From NCBI GenBank assembly GCA_002104935.1, contig MCGT01000011.1, positions 124,001 to 188,000 of the forward strand: a stretch of 64,000 bases of DNA, in the 5' to 3' direction. Each line of letters opens with the position of its first letter. Positions within the stretch are counted from its first letter, which is position 1. The position numbers and the translations under genes are program-made. The notes beneath the pieces are model-generated. The model searched no databases, was not told where the DNA came from, and saw only the letters and a program-made list of their open reading frames with translations. Positions 12,757-24,330 of the stretch are shown here, in pieces. The DNA is from Hesseltinella vesiculosa. Taxonomy: Eukaryota; Mucoromycota; Mucoromycetes; Mucorales; Cunninghamellaceae.

Positions 12757-13162
12757 TTATGGCTTCAATTTCTTCGTGATTGCTTTGGCTGCATCTTGGA
12801 CACTGACATTCAGCTGCTCCCAAGGGGCAGTAACGCACATAGGATCCAAATGAAAAATGTAGCAAAAGCCTAGATTACGTTTTTTAGAATGTGTCGATCA
12901 ATTAAAAGACACAACGTTTACCTTTGGGAAATAGATCAACACTGCTTTGAACGTTAGTCATAAGGCGTCGTCGGGCCCGATTACGATGAACGGCTAGTTT
13001 GCTTAACCGTTTTTTGCTGACGATAAATGCAAATGCTCGTTCGTCGGCAAGTTTATATGGATACACACGCACCTGGCCGAATATACCATATTGCATTGTA
13101 CGGAACTTTGCTGTAAAGAGTGATTCAACCACGGTCCCTCGTAATGTTGGCAGCCATGCCAT
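12757..13162 (-). CDS. bacterial-type ribonuclease P protein component-like (RnpA fold), probably mitochondrial
   Basis: Two exons (12922-13162 and 12757-12869, GT-AG intron) encode 117 aa, close to the ~120 aa of bacterial RnpA. The middle carries the family's RNR-type signature: FAFIVSKKRLSKLAVHRNRA followed by RRRL, matching the bacterial pattern of a beta strand, Val-Ser-Lys-Lys, Ala-Val, then Arg-Asn-Arg...Arg-Arg. Exon 2 supplies the expected final strand and helix (GFCYIFHL ... APWEQLNVSVQDAAKAI). In bacteria this protein binds the 5' leader of pre-tRNA and helps the catalytic RNA. The basic N-terminus suits mitochondrial import, though I cannot prove targeting. The start is the ATG at 13160-13162; an ATG-less extension upstream was not used. 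Same strand as UBR1, which starts 230 bp downstream. Alternative: a mitoribosome-associated protein that reuses the fold. Confidence 0.72.
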
Positions 13163-13226
13163 TGGAAGGTAAAAACTAAAGGAAAGGGCAGACTTTTTTA
13201 TTTTTGGGCTGTTTGACTTTTTTACC

Positions 13227-14000
13227 AGGCAAACCAATCGGGTGAGCTGCCAAATTATTTTCTACTGCGCGCAAAAATAAAATCAAGTACGCACGAAATC
13301 ATGCTTAGTGCCCACGATTCAAAATCAAAGAATGTACTTTCAGAGTTGGTCATAAGAGATAGGGAGAGAGGGAATCACTTGACCTACCTATTACCTAATA
13401 ACCTTTGTCTTTATGTACATACTGAAACGCAACTTATGTAATGGAGCGGACAGAATGGTCCATCCAGCCCTACGTCAAGCGTTGATGTTGTTTCATTAAA
13501 CACTGATAGGCTGAAATTTAGAACTTTTAGCCTAGGATCCGACGTCATTAAATTGGCTTGAAACTTGGGTTTGGGTTGTTTTGGAGAAGTTTGTGTATTG
13601 GACGTTTGGATTTCTTTGGTGAAGGGTGTGTTTTGGAGATTTGGATGGAGTCAGTTTTCACCATTTTGAAATCATGAAATTATTTAGAGCACTGCGATTT
13701 TTCATCAGAGTGCCTGGGGATCCCCTGTGGAAAATAGTCGATTTTTCTTTTTTTTAAGCTGATGAATCGGAGTTGTACAATCATTCCTGATCAAAAGTTG
13801 GCTGGGCGGCCTTCACCAATCGACCTGATTTTTTCAGAACCATCATCATACATGCTTGTGCATACCTACACCAAATATCAGATCTATCTGATCATTAGAA
13901 AGTGCTGCGTAGCATCTGCTTATTTTTTTTGGAAAAAATATATATTGGTGGCCAAATTTAATTCCCGCACAGCACCTTCCATTCCTGGTCAATGCACGAA
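13227..14000. repeat. interspersed repeat, copy 1 (MITE-like family)
   Basis: The non-coding core at about 13687-13990 recurs, diverged, at 43180-43490 and 61760-62065. Shared landmarks in order: CACTGCGATTTTT..ATCAG, GCCTGGG, TTTAAGCTG.TGAATC, AAAGTTGGCTGGG, CACCAATCGAC, AAAGTGCTGCGTAGCAT, CCGCACAGCACCTT. About 13227-13293 matches the terminal inverted repeat of the complete-looking copy at 42868-43757 (AAACCAATCGGG ... AAATTATTTTCTA ... GCGCGCAAAA). I cannot find its matching right end, so this copy is probably truncated. It has no coding capacity. Confidence 0.65.
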
Positions 14001-14227
14001 GGAGCGGGAAGGATAGTTGGCGGCAGAGAAAAGGAAAAATTTGGCAGAAGTCAACTCTCTTTCCTCTCATGCCGGTATAATATCAGTGTGTTGGATGTAA
14101 GTTGTGCCAATGAAAGAAAAAAGGAGCTTATCATCGTAATCGAAATCAGCGCTGAAGGAATCTAGAGAAGGAGGTTGCCATGTCAACCGAAAAAATTTCC
14201 AATTTCAGAAGCAAGGTACACATGCAG

Positions 14228-14580
14228 TAGACCATGGGAAAATGAAAACTGAAACATCTCCCTCCCCAAACAAAAAAAGCCAGAATAGTATTTTGAACCA
14301 TGTGCTCAAGTCAATTGCGTGGCAGTGCGCAGCAAAAAAAAAAAAGCGCTACTTGCAAGTGGTATAGTAAAGTGTATTGCATCCCAACATCTAACCAATA
14401 TGGAACCTTGAGCCACATGGTACTATGTAATATGGTAGACCATGAGGAAAAAATCATGAAACAATCCCATCCCAACAAAAGCAGGTGTTGCATCTGAATC
14501 CTTGTGCTCAATTCAATTATATGACAGTGCGCAGCGAAAAAATCAATTGATGCTAGTGCCACCTTTCCCTACGACCAAGT
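14228..14580. repeat. diverged ~203-bp tandem duplication
   Basis: Two adjacent units about 202-204 bp apart share blocks in the same order: GTAGACCATG (14228 and 14432), then TGTGCTCAAGTCAATT versus TGTGCTCAATTCAATT (14301 and 14503), then CAGTGCGCAGC followed by an A-tract. The units differ by many substitutions, so the duplication is old. No gene is visible in it. Confidence 0.55.
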
Positions 14581-15022
14581 ACACGGTCGCTGGGTAGCGA
14601 TAGACTTCGCGCTAGATGCGAGTGGCAGTATATATAGTAAAACTTCACCCCACAAATACCTCCTTCAGTACTTTCGACGGCAGCAAATATAAAAAAACTA
14701 AACCGACAGCAACATCAAAAACACAGACACTAAAAAAAATACTAGGAGAGCACTTGCGACCCCATAAAAAACTTGAAGGTACAAATGCTGCCTGGAAAAA
14801 AAAAAGGCTTCTCCAAATCATTTTGATTAGGCCAAGATATTTTGTTTTGGCGGCAGAGTGCGATCATCTTGAAAAAAATAATTGATGATTTTGCCAACGG
14901 CATCCCCAGGGCACGCGTGAAAAAAGTCAAGTCTGAGCGGGGTCCGAAACCAGGGTGCAGCGAGCCCAGGTTCGAAAAATCATCCATCTTTAGACATAGC
15001 AAGAAAAGTGACAATGTTAAGA

Positions 15023-15229
15023 AAATACTTGCCTTCAATGGGAATTTAAATAATTGTGAGCGATATATTTTTCTTTATATGGGTGGTGGATTTTTTGAAA
15101 AAATACGTGCCTTTTCAAGGCAATTGACCCTTTTATGGCACGTATTTTTTCAAAAAATCCACCACCCATATAAAGAAAAATATATCGCTCACAATATATT
15201 ATTTAAATTCCCATTGAAGGCAAGTATTT
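15023..15229. repeat. large near-perfect inverted repeat (hairpin)
   Basis: The left arm, 15023-15111, is the reverse complement of the right arm, 15137-15229. They match over about 89 bp with one 4-bp insertion (TATA) in the right arm, and the loop is about 25 nt. Landmarks: CTTGCCTTCAATGGGAATTT at the outer end and GGTGGTGGATTTTTTG near the loop. The low divergence implies a recent origin or gene conversion between arms. It could be a fold-back element or the remnant of a terminal-inverted-repeat transposon; no ORF is associated. Confidence 0.85.
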
Positions 15230-16893
15230 GCTTAAAATTGGCGCTTTTTGGCTATACCTTAATATGGATGTTTTTTCACACCCGGGCTGTCCCTGTCGAT
15301 GGTCCCCGTATTTTGTTTTTGGAATTTGGGTTTTTCACGCGGGAAAATCGCCAATTTTTTTTTTCAACCATGGCTTACCCAAAGCGATTTTGAGTAGTTT
15401 TTTTACTTGGGAAGCACTTGTGCCTTTTCAAGTTTTTCCCCCAGGGATCATTTGAACTTTCTGCAATCTCTGTTCCTTTGTATTGTACGTTACCGCTCGT
15501 TTTTTATTTTTGCAGTCAGTATCGACGGCGTCGTGTGATGTTAAAGAAGAATTTCATAACTACAGTAATACTGCTGTGCCTGTATCTAGCGTGTTTTTTT
15601 TTTTTTTTTGCTGCATCATACTGGCGTTTTTTTGTTTGTGTGTGCTTCAATTGGAAATTGTTCGGTTGCCCAGTTCTCTTTTTCTTCAAAGTCATTTCCG
15701 GATAAAATGATAATTGCTTTTTCATTTTCTTTCTTTTTCATCGTCTTCTTCCAACGTAGATGTGAGGTCTGGCACACTCTCACTTTTCTCTGCCGCAGTT
15801 TATTTTCCGCACGCCCCTGACTGCGAATGCTTCCTATTTTTTTTAATCTTTCAACAAAACCTCTGGGCAGAGGTGACGGCGGGTAAAAGTATAAGACACT
15901 AATAAACTATGGCGCGGAAATATGGTTCCCATAAGAGTTGGGTTATCCTGGAAAGCTGCATAGGCAGCAGACACTCACAATGCTTATAGTTTGGTGCCCG
16001 TAAGACAAAGGCTTTTGAAGTTTTTGTTTTACGTGCTAGGTTACCTCACCATGGAATATTTGTGTGCGAAGCCAGTGTCAATGGGTAGCCGTCGGGTTTT
16101 CGAGAATTCTCATGATTTTTTAACGGCCCCTCTTGATTCCCAAAAAAAAGGAATGTCGTGGACGGTTAACAAAAAACGGAATGATGGAAAATTTTACATG
16201 ATAGCATTCGTAACATTGATGCTGAGAAAGCCAAATCGATGGGGCGCACAACTAACTTGTTAGCAATTTCGTTGGACATCACCAAGTTGAGCGAATAAAA
16301 TCGAAAACTGAATCACCAAACGGAGTTCAATTATGGGCTGTAAGCCTTGCCAACACGGTAGGGACAGCTCCAGGTGAAAACGCGGCTTTCCAAAAATACA
16401 AAAAATAGTAAATGGAGCTCTTCTGGTCAGGTCAGACGAGAACCTTGGACGATGATGTTTGTTTGCTGTTGTTTCTGTAAGCAAGACTTCTGCAGAGAAG
16501 TCCTTCCGTCTGCAGTAGTTTGATCACGTGTGACGCAAGGAACTATCGCCGACAATGACCGTGATTGGCTGTCAAACGAACGCAGGAATTTTTTTTTTAA
16601 AAAGCGTGTTTTCCGTCGATTTTCCCTTTTTCTCTTTTAAACGCATTCCATTATCTTCAAGCTTCAACATCACTTGTTTCTTACTCTCATTTATAACCAT
16701 TCCTTGAATTGCATTTCTAATTGTGACACTTAATACATTAAAACATTTTAATACTTGGACATTGGTAATGCTGCACCGACTTTTATCTTGACGCCATTCC
16801 TTTCTTCACCTTCACCTATTAAACTTACCACTTTACTATTTTTTTTGCTTCTTTGCTTTTTTTGCTGTTGACACATTTAGGTGTTTGTTTGCC
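15230..16893. other. gene-poor AT-rich stretch
   Basis: Poly-T tracts and short open frames only. No family signature, RNA gene or repeat was identified apart from general AT-richness. The last ~250 bp before 16894 are C/T-rich (for example TTTCTTCACCTTCACC near 16800) and likely form the promoter and 5' UTR of the zinc-finger gene that follows. Confidence 0.4.
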
Positions 16894-17421
16894 ATGTCAA
16901 AGGTTATTGCCACTGAACCGTTTCATGGAAAGAATAGCTTGCCTTCGCCTCCAGAAGAACAGCCACCTCTTAAGAGAAGCAAAACGATACCAGTCACCAA
17001 CAACTACACCATAATCCATTCCACTTTAGATGACAGTTATTTACACCCGGACGACATTGACAAAAAGACTTACAAAACAGGTACGTTGCTGACCTGTTCC
17101 GATTGTGGAAAAACCTACAAGCATCCAAGTTGTCTGGCAAAGCATCGATGGGAGCACTCGGACGAATGGGAATTGACATCCAAGCTCCCTTTAACCAAGC
17201 ATCAACAGGTGCAGCTTTTAGAAGCCGCTTCTATTTTATTGAGTATGACCGAAGCAAACGATAGACGGGATGATCAAGACGAGACTGATGACGACCAGAC
17301 TTGCCAAGAATCTAGTCAAGACGAGGGCGAAGACATCGACATTGAGATCTTGGCGAATGATGAGCAAGACACCGGAACAATGGAAGAACTGGCTTCTTCT
17401 ACAAGCACTCTATCCATCTGA
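16894..17421 (+). CDS. single-finger C2H2 protein
   Basis: Intronless, 175 aa from ATG 16894. It has one C2H2 finger in the middle, CSDCGKTYKHPSCLAKHRWEH, here cut to its key residues: Cys-x2-Cys then His-x3-His (final HRWEH). The finger is followed by a conserved-looking stretch (SKLPLTKHQQVQLLEAASI). The N-terminus is Pro/Lys-rich (SPPEEQPPLKRSK, a possible nuclear localisation signal) and the C-terminus is strongly acidic (DDQDETDDDQ, DEGEDIDIEI), which could act as an activation or interaction surface. It is probably a nuclear regulator; the target is unknown. It is convergent with the transporter at 18055. Confidence 0.75.
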   Translation: MSKVIATEPFHGKNSLPSPPEEQPPLKRSKTIPVTNNYTIIHSTLDDSYLHPDDIDKKTYKTGTLLTCSDCGKTYKHPSCLAKHRWEHSDEWELTSKLPLTKHQQVQLLEAASILLSMTEANDRRDDQDETDDDQTCQESSQDEGEDIDIEILANDEQDTGTMEELASSTSTLSI

Positions 17422-18054
17422 TCCCCTAATACGATACCCACGAATTGAAATCTCAATAAACCCTCCTTTTATCTCTCGAAAGGCATATCCCCGAGGACTG
17501 GGGTACCACTCTGACGAAAAAAACACGAATGCACGGGGCAGGTTTCCAAGCGTAAAGATCTTCATTTGTTTTCTCACCGTCTTATTCGCCGAACTTAATA
17601 GATGATCCGCTTCATTTGTTTTTCTAGCGCAGCAAAAATGAATGTTAGAACATCATTGTCGGTTATTTGTTTGCGACTGACTTGGAATTCGATTTCCACT
17701 ATTCCTCACGCAAGATCCATGAAGACGGCTGCCCTTTTGTTGAATGGGGGAGTGCCTGTGATGAAAGAGCATCAACGTCACACACCGAAGAGCTGGCTTT
17801 GGTATGCGTTTCAATAAATGAGAGAATATTCAGGTGATAGGAGGGGCACATGTTTGTTTTTTTTTTTGGTTAGCTTGTAAGCACTTTAGCTGAAGAAGGA
17901 TTCATTTGGACGTGTCTGTGCATGGTTTCGCGCGTACTTGAATGAACTTTCTCGCGCACACGATGTTATCTTCCCTTCTAAAAAAAATAATATCATGAAA
18001 ACCGCAAACTCTATTAAATTCGTATCGTTTTAACTGGTTTATTTAAGCATTGAT
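17422..18054. other. intergenic, convergent 3' flanks
   Basis: Lies between two convergent genes. It contains AATAAA-like sequences (for example 17455) and poly-T tracts consistent with transcript ends. No gene, RNA or repeat was recognised. Confidence 0.4.
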
Positions 18055-20334
18055 TCAAAGGGAGCGATGTTTGACACACAAGACACCAGCAAAAGTGACA
18101 ATGACTGCAGCCATGCAAAAGATGAACGAACACCGAATACCAGCTTGATAGGCATCAAGGACAATTTCCAACATCTCTGCAGGTACAAGGTCACGTACAT
18201 CAGTCATAGACTTCCGCGCAACATCAATGACCTGTGAGCAAAATAAAAAAAAAATAGTGCATGAGCACCGGGTACATCCGTCGTAAGGAAGAACCCTCCA
18301 TTTTTTTTGTTTCTCTTTACCCATTGTAAATCTGGGTCAGTGATTCTTTGCTCTAGGCTTGACTTGATGACAGCTTGGAAGATTGCTTGTGAAAGGCTCA
18401 GACCAATAATACCGCCAGTGGTTCTGAACAGGTAGCTGATGGATGTAGTCACGGCTGAATCTAAAAACAGCAAGTGAAGAAATGAAGGCCATTATCCGAC
18501 CTGTGCTCTTTCTTGGATTTACCCTTATCTTTTGAATAGGCCAACATAGCCAAAAGTGCTGATGATGTGATAGACATGGATGCAAAGGCTTCAATAGCCA
18601 TTCCGGGGATGGACACCCACAAAGGTGTGGCTACTGTCCAGAAGCAAATGCTTGCCATAGCCACGAGCTGCACAACGCCGTTGACAATCATGTACTTGCG
18701 ATATTCCTTGGTACGACTCATATAGAACCCACCAAACAAGATACCAGATGTTCCACCTGCCAAACGCATCACCACAAACACACCACACATAACTGGCGTG
18801 TAGTTTAACAAGGCCTTGTTGTGCAAACAAAAAAAAAAGATAAGTTTCGGTCTTGATTAGCTCAATGCGATACTAAAGTATAGACTACCTGATAATAAAT
18901 CGGGATCATGTAGGTGTTTGCAAAATTCGACGCCATGACAAAGAAGCAGACAGCAGAGCAAGCCAGGACAGTGTGCTGGGTGATCACATGCCAAGGCATC
19001 AAAGGAAGTGCCACTTTATATTTTTCAACATAAAGGAAGAGCAGCGTCAAGAGTAGCCACGTCATAAGTAAGCCAATGACAACGCTATCTGTCCATGGTC
19101 GCGTGTTTCCGCCAATCGAGCACGCCGTCATAAAGGCCAGGATGCTTGCAAGGTTCAACGCTGCACCCAAAAAGTCGATTTTGCTTAGTTGCCTCCATAC
19201 AGTTGTCGTCCCAGTTTCTTCCTGCTGATCCGCTTCTTTCTCCAGGTTGTAGTTCCACATATGCACCGTCGCTATATACAATGGTGCTACCAGAACTGGA
19301 ACATTTAAAAAAAAACACCATCTGCAAAGTAAGGCAAGTGAGCGCTGGTCATTCAGTAACTCTTTATCTGGGTTACCTCCAGCCAACGGCTTCGGCTATG
19401 AAACCTCCAACAGGAGCCCCCATGATCCCACCTAATCAAATAAGCACAAAGCGATGAGTATTTTAAGAACGCCTTCTATTTGTACATACCAACAGTGAAA
19501 AAAATATTGGCGTAGCCAGAGTATTTTCCACGATCTTTCAAAGGTATCAAGTCATTGGTAATAATAGAGTTCATCTATGACATCGAAAGGTGACACCTAA
19601 ACAGTTTAGGTTATTTTCTTTTTTTCATTTTTTTTACATACGACACCTAGGCCACCGCCACCAATGCCAGCAAGGGCCCGGCCAACAATCAAGGTCCACA
19701 TGTCATTGGCAATGCCACACATGATAGAGCCAATGAAAAACAGGAAGAGCGTAAAGAGATAGGTCGACTTGCGCCCAAAGATGTCGGAGATGCGCCCGTC
19801 TTCGTTGAAAGTAAAAAAAATACGAGTCAGCCAGCGTTGCCATTTTTTTTTTTTTGGTCGTCATCATCATCATAACCTACACAGGGGCTGGAAAGAAGCA
19901 AAGCTAAGTACATATGTTGTTGCTACCCAAATCATTTCATTGGATCTATGGAACTCTGTGCCAATCATGGGTAAAATATTAGCAACAATACTGCCGTCTA
20001 TCGACGCCAGTGCCACGCCGATCCAAATCCTACACGCGCGAAGTTATTAGCTGTGTTAGTCCAACACTTTTAAATTAACCATCAGAAATAAGACTTGCGC
20101 TGAAAGGATCACATAGAGGTTAACACCCCTCAAGATTTTTTCTGTCTTAATGTCATGCTGCCGCTGTCGCTCATTGTCATCAATGTCGCCATTGCTCTTG
20201 ATGTCATCGTCATCTTCAGGTCCTTTGCTGTTGATTGCTTGGTAGCCTTGCCGATTCTCAGCTGTTTGCGAGGAAGACGAAGAGCCCGACAGCAATCGGG
20301 TCTCCTCAATCAATTCATCGTTATGCTTTGGCAT
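18055..20334 (-). CDS. MFS transporter, DHA2-like (drug/amino-acid:H+ antiporter type)
   Basis: Nine exons: 20099-20334, 19881-20032, 19642-19799, 19490-19574, 19377-19431, 18889-19321, 18523-18814, 18321-18460, 18055-18231; 575 aa. After a ~75-residue hydrophilic, Ser/Asp-rich N-terminus come the MFS hallmarks: ALASIDGSIVANILP in TM1, YGRISDIFGRKS (motif A, loop 2-3), GRALAGIGGGGLG (TM4), and GGIMGAPVGGFIAEAVGWRW (motif C region, TM5). A long second half follows. The closest families are fungal DHA2 exporters and vacuolar basic amino acid transporters (Vba/Fnx); sequence alone does not give the substrate. Intron 1 fits the frame only with a GC donor (GCAAGT at 20098); the nearest GT donor would shift the frame and meet a stop. 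Confidence 0.88.
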
Positions 20335-22167
20335 TGCTGACAGGATAAATTCAAAAAAAAGAGAGGGAAAAAAAATTCAGGAGAGAGAGCCTTTTTCTCA
20401 CTGCAGCTTGATGGCTGCGCAGCGGGAGACCACCCTAATTGGAAATTTGTGCTCTTCTAATCGGTATCAAAAATAAGCGTCAACGCCTCATTTCCCAAAT
20501 ATTGTACACACCCTCCTTCATTTGTGACCTGGTTTCATGTCAAAAACGAGTTAATTAATAATAGCCCGGTTCATTGGCGCGCGATAGCGAAAAGGGGTAT
20601 GGCTCCCAAGCTATCGTGACAATGCTGGACGGGACTGAGGGTAAGCACATTGAGGTAGCGTTGCGGAGTTTGAGTTGCAGGTTGACGGCAAGAGCAGCGA
20701 TTGATACCAAGGACAGGCATGTGGAGGGTGAACTACTCCCTATCTTTGCGCGCGCTCCCATGGCTTATAGTCAAGCGGGTATTGCACAAGAATCGATAAA
20801 GCTTTCCAGAACTTCCCGACAAGCGGCCGATGTGAATTCTAAAAAAAAGCATGCGACCTTCTTACCTTGCAGCCGTTGTTGAAGAGCGAGGCAGTACCCG
20901 TTTTCCATTTTAACTTATTACCCTCACATCTCGCTTGCAGTTGTTGAAAAATCAAGGCTGTATCCATCCAAACAAGATACAATGCCAGCTATCAGACTTC
21001 TAGTAGTTGAAAAGCAAGCACGGAATGACAATTTTCTGGATCGATTGGTGATGCTGCTCGTCTTTCTCGTGGGCTAAAGCATGCTAACCACAGTTCTACA
21101 GTTGCAGATCCTCAGTATGCAGCACGATAGGCCAGTTCCCCAATATCGTTAATGCAGTAAAAAAAAAAGATAGAGACATGCATTGCAAAAATAAGACTAT
21201 GGGACAAGATGGGGGGGGCCATGCGGGCTATTTGTGTTTTCCAGGTTTTTTTTTTTGTCGATCTGGGAGAAACCCACTGACTTCGCCAACAATCCGATCT
21301 CCATCAAATCACCCCATATTTAGCACACAGTTTGTTCTTGATCAGATATACTTATGGCTGCAAACGTACGTCATATATGATACGTGGTGCCAAAATAGAA
21401 GCACCATACATTTTGGCCGCTCAGCCATTTCATCAGGATGACCCAGTTTTGATGCTAGCTCGTCTTTCGCAGCATCTTATCCAAAGGCCTTTTGATATTG
21501 CCCATTAATATTTCCCATTCTGTGCTAATTTTTGCGCAAAGTTTAATGTTCGTTGAAACACTTGTCACCCTCTCGTCATTCGTAGGGTGCGAGCTAGCAG
21601 TGATGAGCAATGCTCATAGCCGGCGTCGCAGATCTTCCGGTTGTTGTAGAGAGACGATGTTGGGTGGAGCCAGAATATCACTGACATGCAGCCCTTTTCG
21701 CATGACCAGAGGCAATATGTGTAACCGAATTTGCCTAGTCGCAAAACGCGTCAATGATCAGTCAGCCGGTGCACAGAGTCGAGCAGACGGCGGAGACTTA
21801 ACATTTGGCTGGTGACTTTTTTTTCTTCAATATTGACAGATTTGCAAGACAATTCTGCATTTTTATCATGTATGAGTTTCTTGAACTCAAGCAGAATTTC
21901 ATAATAATCCAACTGTACGCTCAAAGCACTGCTAAGACCCCAATATTTTTTTTCAGGCTTATTGACTACCCAAAATAAACCGAACCTGATTTCGCCGACT
22001 TCCTCCAAATGTTGCATCAGTCGGCTTGGCACATACGCATGGCAAGTGAGTGGTCTGGTCGAGTTTTGGCTGGAGGGTCCTAGCTTACGTTTCTTGGGCT
22101 GTACTGAACTGTAAACGGGGAGGGGAGTATAGATTGCTCTGAAAGACGACAGGTTTTATTAGGCAGT
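20335..22167. other. region without a confident gene; scattered protein-like fragments
   Basis: Upstream of the MFS gene and downstream of GatB. Some open frames read like real protein but cannot be joined: minus 20761-20555 (LSLVSIAALAVNLQLKLRN), minus 22032-21751 (GEIRFGLFWVVNKPEKKYWG) and a minus-strand stretch near 21710 (HILPLVMRKGLHVSDILAPP). These may be remnants of degraded genes. I recognise no family, and saw no RNA gene or repeat. Confidence 0.3.
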
Positions 22168-22326
22168 TTAAACTTTACCGTCAGTATCGACACCCAGCTC
22201 GAGTGAGAGAGCCTTGTTCAAAACAATGGGGTCAGCCATTCCTTTTGTGGATTTCATTGCTTGGCCAATAAACCATTTGAACATTTTTGGGTTGCCTTGT
22301 TTGATGGTGTCAGCCTATATCAAGCC

Positions 22327-22364
<38 letters not shown>

Positions 22365-24330
22365 GCAACGTGCACAACGTCGAGGTTCCTTACCTTGTCT
22401 GGGTGCTTGGCAATCAGATCTTGACACATTTGGCGAAGGGTATCAATGTCACCAATTCGAGCCCAGCCTTTGGCTTGTACAATGGTGTCTGGGGACTGGG
22501 TTGATTTTTCTTGGACAATCCATTTCAGCACGCTTTTGCCAGTGGGCCCTGTGATGGTGCCTTTTTGTACGAGATCGATCAAGGAGCCAAGCTGCTCAGC
22601 AGAAACAGGGTTGGACGAGAACGAAATGTTTTGGCTCGAGAGCTGCCCAAACAACTCATGCAGTGTCCTGTTTAGAATGTCAGGCCAACTTCCATCTCAT
22701 CTTTTGTGATTTACCAATTGACAACCGATTTCGGGGTTCGGCCAACGCAAAGCTAAAAATAAAATACTGATGAGAGGCGCGAAACGAAGACAGTGAAAAG
22801 AAGATGACAATGGGCGAGCGAACGAGAGAGAAAAGGGGGTACCTTTTCAAAGTAGTCCAAGCAACCAGGTTCATTCAGTAAAACATTCGCATCGGCCAAG
22901 GCCAGTTTGTATTGATCCATGATCCGGACACGACACTGATCTGGCAGCTCCGGTATTGTTGTTGCCAAATATTGCACGTGGGTCTAGTCTCACAATGGAA
23001 GCGATATCAGCATTCGCCGAAGATCTTGTACCACGTTCTGCTTTTCATTTTACCTTGTCAATACGGAGTGGAGGCAGATCAGGTTCCGGCATATAACGGT
23101 AGTCTGGGGTTGATTCCTTGCCACGCAGTTTGAAAGTCTTTCCAGCCACAACGTCATACCCTCGGGTCTCGGGTTCCACCTGCTGTCCTGCCTCGATCAG
23201 TTGCACTTGGCGGCGAATTTCCGCATCTAGAACGATAAAACGTTCATTTTATGCATGGCATTGTGAAGATCAAGAAGTTTACCAACAGCCAAGGTCAAAA
23301 AACGCACACTGTTCAGATTTTTGAGTTCACAGCGAGCCCCAAAAGGTTCATTTGGTTTGTGCACCGAGACATTGACATCGCATCGCATGGAGCCCTAGAG
23401 CAAGTAAAAAAAAAAAAAAAATGAGAGTGAGGATGATTTCAAAAAAGGTATTTACCTCTTCCATATTTGCTTTGGAGGAGCCAATGGAGCGCAGCATAGC
23501 TTGTAGCTTCTTCACAAGGATACCAGCCTCCAATGCCGAACGCATATCTGGTTTGGTGACAATTTCCATCAGACCTGAACCAGCTCGGTTCAAGTCTAAA
23601 CACGTAGAACCTGGTTCCATGTCATGATTGCTTTTGCCTGTGTCCTGTAGCAGAAATAAAAAAGTCAGACTGTCTAGCACATTTTGGTAAACGTTGCTGC
23701 TTGTATTATACCTGTTCTAATTGAAGTTGATGAATGCCAACGCGGATATCTTTCTCTAGGCCATCCAAAGCCAATAAGTCTATATGGCCACCTCGAGCCA
23801 GGGGTTCTACGAGACTGAGGGCATGAGGATTCTATTTTTTTTCTGGAAAAGACGGACGGGCGAGGTTTACCTCGGTGCTGCGTGATCTGGTAGCCTTGCG
23901 GCAGATCGGGATAAAAGTAATGCTTTCGATCGAATGAAATGGTGGGCTGGATATCGGCTTGAAGGGCAAGGGCTGTTTTGATCCCTAAATCGACGGCTTC
24001 CTTGTTTAGTTTCTAATGAAAGACAGCGTGAGGAATGGGCGATCGTGGACCGACATGGCGAGAAGAACATACCGGCTGCACGCCTGGGTAGGCAGCGTCA
24101 ATGACAGACACATTCGTATTGACAGGTGCATTGAAAGACGTTGGTGATCCTAAAAGTAGGTTGACATCAGCATGATCCTGAAGGTTTTGATTTTATTGTT
24201 TACCAGAAAAGAGTTTTGTTTTGCAATTGATCTGAGCATGGACTTCTATACCAATGACAGCTTCCCAGCCACTATGGCTGGTTGATGAGTATCGTCGCTG
24301 TAAATAGAGTAAAGAGCGAGAGCGCAGCAT
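22168..24330 (-). CDS. GATB: mitochondrial glutamyl-tRNA(Gln) amidotransferase subunit B
   Basis: Part of the GatCAB/GatFAB complex, which converts Glu-tRNA(Gln) to Gln-tRNA(Gln) in mitochondria. Eleven exons: 24204-24330, 24073-24149, 23871-24012, 23712-23806, 23456-23644, 23283-23394, 23054-23226, 22843-22983, 22715-22752, 22394-22667, 22168-22314; 504 aa. The N-terminus ([18 protein letters not shown]) looks like a mitochondrial presequence. Cradle-domain motifs: [73 protein letters not shown]; the C-terminal helical/tail domain has [10 protein letters not shown] and a final [15 protein letters not shown]. Exon 9 is only 38 nt yet encodes the conserved [10 protein letters not shown]. An in-frame ATG at 24426 is a less likely start. 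Intron 10 holds a ~32-nt A tract. Confidence 0.95.

Noticed and set aside
20033..20071. GT donor (GTTAAT) for MFS intron 1
   Set aside because: Using it leaves exon 1 in phase 0 while exon 2 needs phase 2, so translation would shift and stop early; the GCAAGT donor at 20098 restores the frame.
22330..22362. Long A tract as an inserted retrotransposon tail
   Set aside because: It lies inside a normally bounded GatB intron, and similar A tracts occur in many introns here; no element or target-site duplication flanks it.
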